NCBI GenBank assembly: GCA_003254885.1
Contig: QANT01004395.1
Span: forward strand, 1-28,652
Length of the DNA stretch: 28,652 nt
Direction: 5' to 3'
Source: Purshia tridentata
Taxonomy: Eukaryota > Streptophyta > Magnoliopsida > Rosales > Rosaceae
Positions within the stretch are counted from its first letter, which is position 1; each line of letters begins with the position of its first letter. A model generated the notes under the pieces. That model searched no databases and was not told where the DNA came from. It was given only the letters and a program-made list of their open reading frames with translations. Below, one piece after another: positions 1 through 12,334 of the stretch. A program made the position numbers and the translations under genes.

Positions 1-960
1 TCTTTCGGGTAATTTTTTAACGAGCATCACTTTTCAACTTTTCATCGATTTCCATTTTAGTTTTTAAACTTGGTTTTTAAACCAAGCAGGTGTGGTTATC
101 CTTGATTTCTTTTTTCATTTTATTTTCATTTTCTATTTACTGATAAAACAACAAAAAAGAAAAACAAATTGAAAATAAAGTTTAACATATGATAAGAAAA
201 GAGTGGATGGTTGTACCACTAAGTAAGGTGATGTGGCAGAAAACCTCCAACCGAAGTTTTTCTCTTAAAGCTTTCAAGGATATATGGGCCAAAAACCTTT
301 TTATATGCATCTCACTGCCAACCAATTTAAATAATAAAATACCTTTTGTTATAAAAAATGATAACATACCTTTGTGATACAATATTGGCAAAAAGAAAAT
401 CCCTTATGATATAATGCAATATAAAATGATGGAAAGTATCAAAGTAGGTACCGCATACTTTCCCTATTAATATATAATAAGGAGATTGAAAAAATTTAAA
501 TTCCTCCTCCATATTCTGTTTTAAAAAGGATTTTTTGTTTTTGTTCTGTATTGCATTTTTAGTTTTTCAGCTTTTACACATAATTCCTCCACATTTAGTC
601 CTTAAATTGAGTTTTTGTTTCTAATATGGACAAAATCAAACTTGTGTTAAAAATTGTCAGTTGAGTTCGATCTATGCATCTTATTTGATTGATTCATATA
701 ATTATTGTATCATTAATAACCAAAATGCTTGCAAATTTTTTTAACCAAAGTTTAATACTATCCTTATTAGACACAAAAATTAATTTTAGGGACTGAGCTA
801 AACAAATATTCGTCGAAATAACTCGGTTTGTAAAATGTACTGGGTTGAATACTTTTAGTCTTGAATGGTTGAATTCAATAAATATTTACGTTTTTTATAT
901 TATTAATATTATTTTTTTTTGGTTAAGATATTATTAATATTATTAATTGAAGAAGAGAAA
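1..960. other. AT-rich intergenic region, no gene seen
   Basis: This stretch is AT-rich with homopolymer T and A runs and TAT/ATT-rich segments near 890-950. The short open frames on both strands (up to about 69 codons) are of random length, overlap each other and resemble no protein I recognise. I see no transposon termini. It is probably distal upstream DNA of the kinesin gene. Confidence 0.6.
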
Positions 961-986
961 AAAAAGACAGAAAAGGTGCAAACCCA

Positions 987-996
987 CACGTGCATG
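987..996. promoter_or_regulatory. G-box fused to an RY-type element
   Basis: The palindromic hexamer CACGTG lies at 987-992 and runs directly into TGCATG at 991-996, the reverse complement of the RY core CATGCA. G-boxes are bound by bHLH and bZIP factors and RY elements by B3 factors. It lies about 780 bp upstream of the kinesin start codon. The motifs are visible; any role is inferred. Confidence 0.4.
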
Positions 997-1203
997 CGAC
1001 TTGAGCCAAAAATTAGTAGATTACCATCCCATTCACAATCACATGGTTTCCTTTCGAGTTCTGTCCAAACCCAAAAAGGGTCTTAAACCCACCTTTTTCT
1101 GAATCATAAAAAATTAAAAATCATTGTCCAAAAGCTGAAGACCACGACTCCAACCAAACTATACCAACAATAGTACAACACTCACTTCTATCTCAAACAC
1201 TTG

Positions 1204-1210
1204 TATAATA
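1204..1210 (+). promoter_or_regulatory. Possible TATA-like element upstream of the kinesin gene
   Basis: TATAATA occurs 559 bp upstream of the kinesin ATG. The DNA after it becomes pyrimidine-rich (about 1380-1530), as plant leaders often are. The distance is long and the transcription start is unknown, so this is only a candidate; the gene may be TATA-less. Confidence 0.2.
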
Positions 1211-1546
1211 CCCACACAAATCCAAAAATGCCCATCCTGTCCCCCTCCAAACTAACGGCAAAGATCGGTCCACGACCCTCCAGCTTACTATTGCACTCGT
1301 TTTCGTCGTCTTCCACTTACCCGCGTTAATTGGCTTCGCCAGTTGGACACTCGTTTACATTACTTAGTCACTGACAGTACTGTTGTACAATACGTCGGAG
1401 AGCACAGAATCTTTCCCATCTCTCTCAGCTCACAAACATTTTTGTCTTCTTCTCTCTTGGCCTCTCCGACACCGAACCGCGTTGCTTGTTGAATCGCTCC
1501 CCATTTTCCCAGTTCTCGTCGATTCGTGCTTGGATTTTCCGAGAAA

Positions 1547-1582
1547 ATGTTTTCTAGGTTTCTTGAAATGCAGCCATTTTGA
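1547..1582 (+). other. Upstream ORF of 11 codons in the kinesin leader
   Basis: A short ATG-initiated frame (MFSRFLEMQPF, then TGA) lies about 190 bp before the kinesin start, inside the pyrimidine-rich segment that probably forms the 5' untranslated region. If it is transcribed it could lower translation of the main frame. Conservation is unknown. Confidence 0.35.
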
Positions 1583-1698
1583 GAATTTCTGGAGCTTCGA
1601 GAAATTTGCGTTTTTGTCTCGTTAGTCGGTATAGGCACAGCACCTGTGATATCTTTTCAACTGTTTTCTTCTCATCTTTGATTCTGAGGGCTTCGGTT

Positions 1699-1707
1699 TT
1701 AGGGTTT
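1699..1707 (-). promoter_or_regulatory. Telo-box (AAACCCTAA on the minus strand) in the kinesin leader
   Basis: TTAGGGTTT on the plus strand is the reverse complement of the plant telo-box, 62 bp before the kinesin ATG. Telo-boxes are common near starts of plant genes active in dividing cells and are bound by Myb/SANT-type TRB proteins. The motif is present; its function here is inferred. Confidence 0.4.
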
Positions 1708-1755
1708 AAGGCTTTGTTAGCGTTCGAAGCTGAAGCTCTGCTGGTCAAGAAATCA

Positions 1756-1782
1756 ATGTTGATCGAACATGCCGAGCATTAG
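1756..1782 (+). other. Upstream ORF overlapping the kinesin start codon
   Basis: An 8-codon frame (MLIEHAEH, then TAG) starts 13 bp before the kinesin ATG at 1769 and ends 11 bp inside the coding region in another frame. Its start context is weak (T at -3), while the kinesin ATG has A at -3, so leaky scanning would still reach the main start. A ribosome using this uORF would pass over the main ATG. Confidence 0.45.
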
Positions 1783-4700
1783 AGCTCCGGCGGCAAAGAA
1801 AGCTACAACACTCACGGTTTGTGTTTCTATTTCTGGAAGTTTCATAGCTTTTCTTTGCCTTGTTTCAGCAGCTTGATTGATGCTCTCGTTTCGCTACAGG
1901 TTGCTGTAAAATGCAGGCGGTTTAGGGAGAGAGAACGTGGCCGCGACATTGTTCGAGTAATTGACAAAAAGGTTTGTGGTGGCTAGAACTGTTTGAGTCT
2001 TTGACCATAACTTTTATGCTAATTTGTGGAATTTGAATGATGTATTTATTTGATATTTGAATTTTTGACTCGTAGGAGGTTCTTGTATTAGATCCTGATC
2101 TGTCAAAGGACTACCTTGAGCGCATACAGAATCGAACAAAGGAAAAGAAATATTGTTTTGATCATGCATTTGATCCTGATTGTACTAATTTGGTATGTCG
2201 AATCTTGAAACTTATTGCTCTCTCAAATTATGCAGTTTTATTTCTCAAGTTTTTTTTTAGTGTACATATTTTCTAGATACTGCTTGAACCTTGAAAAATT
2301 GTAACTTTATGTGTAATGCTGGCTTCAAACTAGTATCAGGCCTTGGTGGAAAATTTCGGTACAAGTCTGTATTAGTGGAAATATCATTAGAGAAGATATA
2401 GTTGTTGTTCTCTGGTTGCTTGTATTTGGATTTATTCGTCGAACACTGTTTCATATATCCAGGAGGTCTACACAAGATGCATATCATCCGTAATCTCTGG
2501 GGTTGTTCATGGTCTTAATGCAACCGTGTTTGCTTACGGTTCAACCGGAAGGTACTACAAAGATATATTCTTGTTTTTGATTTTTTCATCCCGTCTGCTC
2601 TCAAGTTTTCGCTTGACTTGTCTCTGTACCAGCTGAAAAATTTGCATTTATGCTACTTAGTCCTTCACCTTCACTCAAAAAAGTACATTGCATATTTGAC
2701 TGAAATTATTAATTTGGAGTATGTATATGAGTTCTGAGGTCAATGTCCGGAAGTGCAAGTAATCAAAAGAACCGTAATAAGTCCAAATAAGCTTGCATTA
2801 TTTTGAGCTCATGATCTCACCATTCTTTTAGGGATTTGCATCCTCCATTATGTCTTACATTTTTTCTCTATACATTTTCAGTGGTAAAACATATACAATG
2901 GTTGGGACACGAGATGATCCGGGACTCATGGTTCTCAGTTTGCATACCATTTTTGACCTAATCAAAACAGACAAGAGCTCTGATGAATTTGAAGTTACCT
3001 GTTCCTATCTTGAAGTTTACAATGAAGTGGGATATGCATTTTTATTACTAAATTTAATTTAGTTACACTTTAACAGTACCCATTTCTCTCTTATAAAATT
3101 TTTAATATTCAATTATCCTCAAATTTAGGTCATCTATGATTTGCTTGAAAAGTCATCCGGCCATTTGGAACTCAGAGAGGATCCAGAGCAAGGAATAGTT
3201 GTTGCTGGACTGAGGTGTATCAAGGTTCACACTTGGCCATTTAGTCGCATCACATCTGGTTTAGTTGTCAATGAATAATTGTCAATCTTTTTTTTCTGTT
3301 TCAAATTTTGTTTATAATAATTTGGTAGTTCCTTTTTGTTACATTCTTGAACTAATGTATACTATTGAAGTTGAAGAACCATGTCTTTACATGAGCAGGA
3401 TTTTTACTCATCCTTTACAACATTTGTTATTAATTCAGGTTCATTCAGCTGACAAGATTCTTGAGCTCTTAAATTTGGGGAATAGCAGACGGAAAACTGA
3501 AAGCACAGAGGCTAATGCAACATCTTCTCGGTAGGTTGAATTTATTTGTGTGCTGTGGACGTATCATCATCATTGTTGTCATTTGGAGTTTCAAGCATGC
3601 TTTGCATAAATGGATTTCCTTGAAACCCTTATGCTTCTGATTTTGTTTTACTTTAGCTTAAATGCCAATGGGTGCATAGCTTTCTAGGTTGAGGTACCTG
3701 TTCAACAGGTTATATAAATCCTCCCGTGGTCAGGTGTTTGGTTTTACTTGCATATGATTCTTTCTGAACAGTAAATTGGATATTTTAGTTACAAACATGT
3801 GCTAAATCATCAAACAGAAATAGCATATTCTGTCTGCCATATGCAGTTTATTTGCAAATGGTGGTGAAGTTTTTCAGTTGAATTTGCAGATCAGAGAAGT
3901 TACAATGTTAGTACAAATAATTCAAAGTAATGGGTGATACTAGTACAACACTTAAAGCTTAATACATAATTGTACCACCTTCATCAGCACCACTCTAAAT
4001 TTGAAAAATTTAGGGTAACGTTATGTATTCATACAAATTTGTCTCCCCATAACCAGATCGCATGCAGTGCTGGAAATAAAAGTAAAAAGAAAACAGAAAA
4101 ATAAGTACCGGAATCAAGTCATGCGAGGAAAACTTGCACTTGTGGATCTTGCTGGCAGTGAACGAGCTTCTGAAACAAACAATGGAGGCCAAAAATTAAG
4201 GGATGGAGCAAATATTAACCGTTCACTTCTTGCCTTAGCGAACTGCATAAATGCTCTGGGGAAACAGCAAAAGAAGGGTCTTGCTTATGTTCCTTACCGC
4301 AACAGGTACCTGATAGTAATTTGTATCCTAAAGCCCTCGCTGCTACTGTAGTTAATGTAATTATTTTTGCAGCAAACTGACACGAATACTCAAAGATGGT
4401 CTGAGTGGTAATTCTCAAACAGTCATGGTTGCTACCGTATCCCCTGTAGACAGTCAGTATCATCACACTGTGAATACCTTGAAATATGCTGACCGAGCAA
4501 AGGAAATAAAAACACACATCCAGGTGAGAGAAATTTTCGTCTACACATTCAATTTAGATCAAGAACACATGATTGTGGAAGTTATTTGCGTCTTTGTATG
4601 CATTTAGCTTTTAGGTAATACTCCATTTGGATGATTTGAAGACAACTTGTATTCAGTCTCATTGTATGATAGTGCACCTGACCTATTATGCTATCCTCAT

Positions 4701-6827
4701 TTCATTTGGTAGTCAGCTAGTAAGAATTTTTAAAAGTGACATTGTGGATCAGCTTTCCACTTATGTCTAATAGGAGCATGTGGTTGTTTGCTAATTGAAT
4801 TGACTATGCTGCATATTGTATTCCTGTAATTTCCAAGTGTCTTTCCTACGGGTTTCCATGCATTAATTACTTGGTTTTGTCAGGATCATTTGTGTGCAAA
4901 AATGTTCTTTTGCTGTCCATGACTGGCTATACTTGTACTGTTATATATGCAATAAATTTTGAGAATAATTTTGTTTTCTTCACAGAAAAACATTGGCACC
5001 ATTGATACTCATGTCTCAGACTACCAACAAATGATTGACAGTCTTCAAGTAAGCAGTTGAATTGGTTAAATCTGTAGGATTTTATTTATGAGTTCTATTT
5101 TCTTGGTAGATAACATATTTAAATTACAGATTGAGGTTTGCCGATTGAAAGAAGAACTAGCTGAAAAGGAATCACAGCTCAGTGTTAAACCTGTTGAAAA
5201 AGCTGCAGACGACGAACTTTCTTGGTTAAATATTTTGAGCCATGAAACTAGTGAAAATGTTCAGGAGCGAATAAACCTACAGAAGGCATCATTTGAGCTT
5301 GAGGAAACCAACCTTCGTAACCGCATTGAACTCCAACATCTTGATGATGCTATAGCCAAACAACAGGTTAGAATGTCCCACTCATGATGTAACTTTATGA
5401 TTATATCTTATGTATTCTGCACATTATGACAATTGGACCTTTGCAACTACAATTCACCTCAACTATTTTGGATTTTTCCAAACTGAACTGATGCTTCTAG
5501 CAAAATCCTATGGTTTCCTCAAAGACAGGTTTAGTTGGAGGATTACATCTAACTTTTACTTCGTTTCCTGCCTCTAAAATGAAATTATGTTTTCTTTCTT
5601 ACATTTATTTATTTATTTAGAATGTTCAGTGAAAGAAATTCTGGATAACATAAATTATAGAATAATGCTGGAATACTTTTTCTGTGTCACAGGTCAATGA
5701 AAAAGATGCTGATGTTGTAGAGACTCTGAGGGCAAGGCGACAAGTCATTTTAGATAACATCCGCGAAAATGATGAAGCTGATGTCAATTACAAGACGGTA
5801 ATTTCTCAGTTTGTACTAGGACTCACAAATGTTACAACTTTTGTCAGCTTCTGATCTTATTACCAACTGTACCTTTTGTAGGAAATTGAAGCAAATGAGA
5901 AGCATCGATTTCAACTCCAAAATATGATTGAGGAGGCCATTAGTAACAATGGAAATAAAACGTACTTGCGCATTCTTAGTCAATACAGGCTCTTGGTGAG
6001 TTGATAGTAAAGCCAGACTGAATATAATTATATTGTTCTTGGCAAAGTAAATTGGGAAGTCATTCTTTTTAGTTGAGTAGGAAAGGTTTTGAAAATCATT
6101 GGTGAAATTGTTATGTTCTCATGATATAGATGTTTATCTTATACAGATGACAGAAATTTTCTTATAGATAGTTGGTAACTAATATAAGAAAAGATGACTT
6201 TTAACTCCTATGAGTGGCTGTGGCATTGGTATGCTAAATCAATCTTTTAGGCCTAACAATTTTACTTCATTTCTGTAGGGAATGGCTAATACTGAGCTTC
6301 AGTTTGAAATGGCAATGAGGGATCAAGTCATTAACAATCAACGGGAAGCACTGAGAAACATGTGGGACTTGCTTATGGGCTTAGGACTTGATGAGAGACA
6401 GATCTTGGACCTTGCAACTAAGCAGGGAATAACAATAGAAGACTGGACGATGACACCCCATCTTGGCCTTTCTGCCAGGGAGCAGTCACCAGATTTAGCT
6501 CATGGCAGATATGCTTCTTCCAGTCATTGTCGTGTCATGGGACAGTCATATTCTAGATCATCTTGCATCTTTCAGCACTCTCAGGACTTTGGTTCAAGGT
6601 CCTCGGGGCATTTGGATTTAGCTCATTCTTTTAGCAGGGAGGAGCACCATAGCTCCTACTACTTATTGTCTCATGACCATTCCCCTTCAGCATGTATGAG
6701 ATTGAGGACAAGTAGTGAGCACTGGTTTGGTGGCAGGCCAAGTTCGTTGTTCAGCAATCTTGATAAACATACTCAAGATTCACAAAAATCATATCCAGTG
6801 ATAGAGAACTCAAGTTTCACCTTGTAG
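1769..6827 (+). CDS. KIN8B: Kinesin-8 motor protein (KIN8B-type), 14 exons, 708 aa
   Basis: ATP-driven microtubule motor of the kinesin-8 family. Predicted exons: 1769-1816, 1900-1971, 2076-2192, 2463-2551, 2882-3026, 3129-3224, 3439-3530, 4057-4305, 4373-4523, 4986-5048, 5130-5366, 5693-5797, 5882-5995, 6279-6827; all junctions are GT-AG and keep frame. The motor domain is N-terminal (about residues 15-350), with P-loop GSTGSGKT (105-112, its serine codon split by intron 4), switch I NATSSRSH (215-222), switch II DLAGSE (250-255) and YRNSKLT (300-306). Acidic, probably coiled-coil sequence follows (about 365-520), then [16 protein letters not shown] and a Ser/His-rich tail from about residue 580. 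The start is supported by MPSIRAP, which I recall from Arabidopsis KIN8B, and by a length near 700 aa. Oddity: the conserved CRP in strand beta-1 reads CRRF. The longest introns (3531-4056, 4524-4985, 2552-2881, 5367-5692) hold nothing else I can recognise. Cellular role is inferred from the family. Confidence 0.93.
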
Positions 6828-8560
6828 CAAACTCTGTATGGCAACTTCATATCTCAGTATTGATCTTGACAAGCAGAACAAGGTACTTGCACAGATTATA
6901 CTGGTACCTTTTCTTTTGTTTTGTTTGCTGTGGTGTTTCTTGTCACAAAAATTCTTGGGGCCGTCTTTTAACTGTTAGCTACAAAGAAGATTGTTTATCT
7001 TTGGGTGGTGGGGAGTTCTGTTGTTACAAGTCCTATATCTGAGTAAACAGATGAGTCATGATAGCCATTTAGTATCATCTTCCTTGATTTCCTTTTCGCA
7101 CAACAGAAGAAGATGTATGCTAAAAATAATGTTCTGAAAATTCGACCGGCCAGGGAACTGGAAAAGGAAGAGCGTCAAGGGTTAGAAGTTTGACTATATC
7201 AAATATGAGATTAAATCATGATCGTTGTCTGTTTTAAACGTCCCAAATGGCCTATAGATGTAATGGTTACTGCCATCCTTGTATCGATCAAAATCATATT
7301 CTATTTGCTTTTTAGGTGCTGCAACACTTATGTCATCACTCTTTTCAATTGTATTGCAATATAATTCCTATATTTCTAAGTTGAACTAGCCTTTCACACA
7401 GGATGGATGGAATAGTACTTTGAGGCAAGTGGCAACATCTCTATAACGGTCCTGTTGGAATGAGTAGCAGCCAAGTCAGATTTATAGGCAACAGTTTATA
7501 CTGAAGATATGGATACATCCCATTAAAAAAAGGTCCTGATATTCTCAGCTCGAAGTACGGGTTCACAAGATTGAAACCTCAAACTTTCCAGCTTTATCCC
7601 ATATTCTTCCATTCGCTACTACAGGGTAAATTTCTTTTGGTTCCTACAACTCCGACCCCTGAAGACACCCTTCCAATCGCTTATAACCTTGTTATATTCT
7701 GTTTTTACCTCTTCTCTTTCCTTGTCTTGTTCTTTATCCTCTCTACTTCCCCCCGTCTGTACATGTGTAGTAGTGTTGGGGTCTCGGTAGGTGAACTTGG
7801 CAAGGGATTTCTTTTTGGTTTACCACTTTGTGCAAAGAGGTAGAGTGGATAGGAGGAAGAAGAGAAATGAAAGAGAGGTAGTTAAATACGTATGTTCCGA
7901 TACATAAATTTGCGGAATGTAGTTCTAGTGATGTGTACATATGGTATGAACATGCCTTAAGGGCCAGCCTGTGGTACTTCTTGAAAACAAGACCCAAGTC
8001 TAACTCTCCTCTTAGGGAGACCCGGGTTGATTATGAACCTTACTACCTACAGTAAATGAAAACTAATTGTGAAATTCTGCACAATGCTAAACAAAACCTC
8101 TAGCATAGAATATCATTCTCTTTAGAAGAACAGAGAATTGAACTTCTACTTTCTCTTTATGAACACTCTTTTCTAACTATTGTTCTTTGTATATTTATTT
8201 CTATTTGAAACTTTTAAGCCTTTTCTTTTAATTTTTAATTTTTGAGCAATGAAATTTCAATTGATTGATTTTATTTCTATGTATTCATTTTCTTTGGTCA
8301 ATTCCCTGTATTTATTATATTGCACAATAAGTACAAAATGCATTTGGTTACTTTTCAGTTTTGTACAAAATGCAGAAAGCAAATCCTAAGCGTGACTTGT
8401 GGGAGGAGATAATGGATTTGTTTATTAGTTGGTATAAAAAAAAAAAAAATCGGAATGACTTTAAACTACGGCCAATTCTCTGAATAACACTACTCGAATG
8501 CATTAATATCTATATTAAGTGATGCTTATTGCAAAAGTCACATGAGCCAACTAGGTCCTT
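6828..8560. other. Kinesin 3' untranslated region and intergenic DNA, no gene seen
   Basis: The kinesin 3' untranslated region begins here. A GT donor-like site at 6881 and a CAG acceptor-like site near 7107 could mark an intron in it, but I cannot confirm this. Frames at 6860-7042 and 7571-7843 are low-complexity, hydrophobic and unlike known proteins. A run of about 13 A lies near 8438-8450. No transposon ends are evident. Confidence 0.5.
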
Positions 8561-8574
8561 CTTCCATCTATACA

Positions 8575-9047
8575 ACCGGAGATTCAGAATCTAATCCATG
8601 CCTAGCTAAACAATGAGCGGCTTTATTACATAAACAAGAACATGCTTGAAAGAAAGAAAACTATAGTAACTACTCAAGACATGAATTTCTTGAACAAGCT
8701 CACCCTCAGCGCAAAGATCTTCATGTTGTTGAACAAGTTTCGACCTCAATCTGGTGGAAGCTTGCTTCATGAGCAATCCCTAAACCAAAAGCAATAACAT
8801 GCAGTTCCACAGCTGTAGACCCAAGGCAGCCCACAAGTGACTTCATTGCTGCAGTCATCAACTCACCAGCAGCATTGCGAAGAATAATGCCAAGTCCATT
8901 GCAGCGCCAAATAACATGAAACACATGTTCCTCCTCTCGATGACAGTGTTGACAAATAGGAGACAGAATAACCCCTTTTTTCCTTAATCCCACATTACAA
9001 GGCTAAATATTCTACAACATTCCACACAAAAAACTCAACCTTAGGCA
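8575..9047 (-). pseudogene. Decayed LINE (non-LTR retrotransposon) fragment: zf-RVT plus RNase H-like remnant
   Basis: Read on the minus strand, 9045-8930 resembles the zinc-binding domain C-terminal to plant non-LTR reverse transcriptases: a PKVEFFVW-like start, then LRKKGV and CQHCHREEEHVFHVIWRC with the C-C-H-C pattern. It passes without the usual linker into NGLGIILRNAAGELMTAA, typical of the plant RNase H-like (RVT_3) domain, so an internal deletion joined the two. The frame breaks at about 9007 and again after 8730; RNase H-like sequence continues in other frames, ending with CNKAAHCLARHGLDSE near 8580-8627. Stops and at least two or three frameshifts make it non-functional. I see no poly(A) tail or target-site duplication. 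It could also descend from a stand-alone RNase H-like gene, but the attached zf-RVT argues for a LINE. Confidence 0.8.
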
Positions 9048-9270
9048 AAACCCTTAGGTAGGAGCCCCGGAGCTAGCTCCACACCCTAAAGCAAGCTAGT
9101 AGAAAGTGCAAGTCAATACCCAGTTTTTACCGTTTATTCCCATTTTATGATAATGATGGATAAGTTTATCAAAGCCACGCATAGAACTCAGAGGGATAGA
9201 TAGAATAGTGTAAACCTCATGGAGAAGCTTCTAGCAGAGGGTAGACCTCCAATATAATGTTAGTGAGTTT
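9048..9270. other. Intergenic DNA between LINE fragment and tandem repeat
   Basis: There is no convincing coding frame. The base composition near 9060-9120 is less AT-rich than the surroundings (GGAGCCCCGGAGC-like stretch). It may be more of the decayed retroelement, but I recognise no domain in it. Confidence 0.35.
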
Positions 9271-9481
9271 GAATTGATTACTTGACGCAAATTTTATATA
9301 TGACTTATTCTGTTGATATAAAATATATTTTTTTTAATTACAGAGAAGGTCAAAAGGTTCGAATCTGAATGTGTAGAAAAAACTTTTATTTTCGACTAAC
9401 TAAACTAACTCTAATACACTAAATAATAAATAGTTTAAGTTAGTGTAAAAATAATTTTGACTAGACAAATGCATTTAACTA
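9271..9481 (-). repeat. Tandem repeat unit 1 of 2 (211 bp), SINE-like
   Basis: This 211-bp unit is repeated almost base for base at 9482-9692, both starting GAATTGATTACTTGACGC. On the minus strand it holds an A-box-like TAGTTTAGTTAG (9396-9407, one mismatch to TRGYNNANNNGG) and a B-box-like GATTCGAACC (9356-9365) at tRNA-like spacing. It is more diverged from the A-box consensus than unit 2. Confidence 0.75.
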
Positions 9482-9692
9482 GAATTGATTACTTGACGCA
9501 AATTTTATATATGACTTAATTTGTTGATATAAAATATATATTTTTTAATTATAGAGAAGGTAGGGGGATTCGAATCTGAATGTGTAAGAAAAACTTTTAT
9601 TCTCCACCAACTAAGCTAACTCTAATACACTAAATAATAAATAGTTTAAGTTAGTGTCAAAATAATTTTGACTAGACAAATGCATTTAACTA
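9482..9692 (-). repeat. Tandem repeat unit 2 of 2 (211 bp) with A and B boxes of a tRNA-derived SINE
   Basis: This is the second copy of the 211-bp unit, differing by scattered substitutions. On the minus strand TAGCTTAGTTGG (9607-9618) fits the RNA polymerase III A-box consensus TRGYNNANNNGG exactly, and GATTCGAATCC (9566-9576) differs by one base from a canonical tRNA B box. About 30 nt separate them, as in tRNA genes and SINEs. No tRNA cloverleaf forms, so I call it SINE-like and not a tRNA gene. The exact element ends are not clear. Confidence 0.6.
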
Positions 9693-10020
9693 GAATTATT
9701 ATATTAATAAAAAGTATTTATGAATGACCTTAAGAGAATTTAGGTCACAAATAGTCATTTTTCCTTTAAAAAAGTCATATTCATAGATATAGAATTTGTG
9801 TCATAAATATAATTCATGAATTGATATAGAATTCTTTTTCATAAGTTAAAAGTGAAAACAATGGGTTGTTAATATTTTTACGAAAAGTATTTTATAAACA
9901 ATTAAGTTGTTACTCAAATCTAAAATATCTCATTTTTAGGTGAAAAGTGTGTGTATGAATATGATTGAATGTTACCCACTTTTTGGCTCTCGTAGCTTCA
10001 GAGCGGGAAGCTGAGTCTCA
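9693..10020. promoter_or_regulatory. AT-rich DNA and probable promoter of the WDR5a gene
   Basis: AT-rich sequence with no coding frame leads to the WDR5a gene. Base composition changes sharply near 9985, where GC-richer leader-like sequence begins. I see no clear TATA box at a fitting distance. Repeated TCATA/ATGAA words around 9718-9850 give weak inverted-repeat character. Confidence 0.4.
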
Positions 10021-10044
10021 TTCTCTGTGTCTCCCTTCGAAAAT

Positions 10045-12334
<2,290 letters not shown>

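Noticed and set aside
1360-1748. Frames on both strands across the kinesin leader (up to 92 codons)
   Set aside because: They overlap each other, several begin at TTG or another non-ATG codon, and they sit in leader sequence. No family resemblance was seen, apart from the two true short uORFs reported.
9355-9618. tRNA gene on the minus strand
   Set aside because: A and B boxes are present, but the acceptor, anticodon and T stems do not form; SINE-like repeat is the better call.
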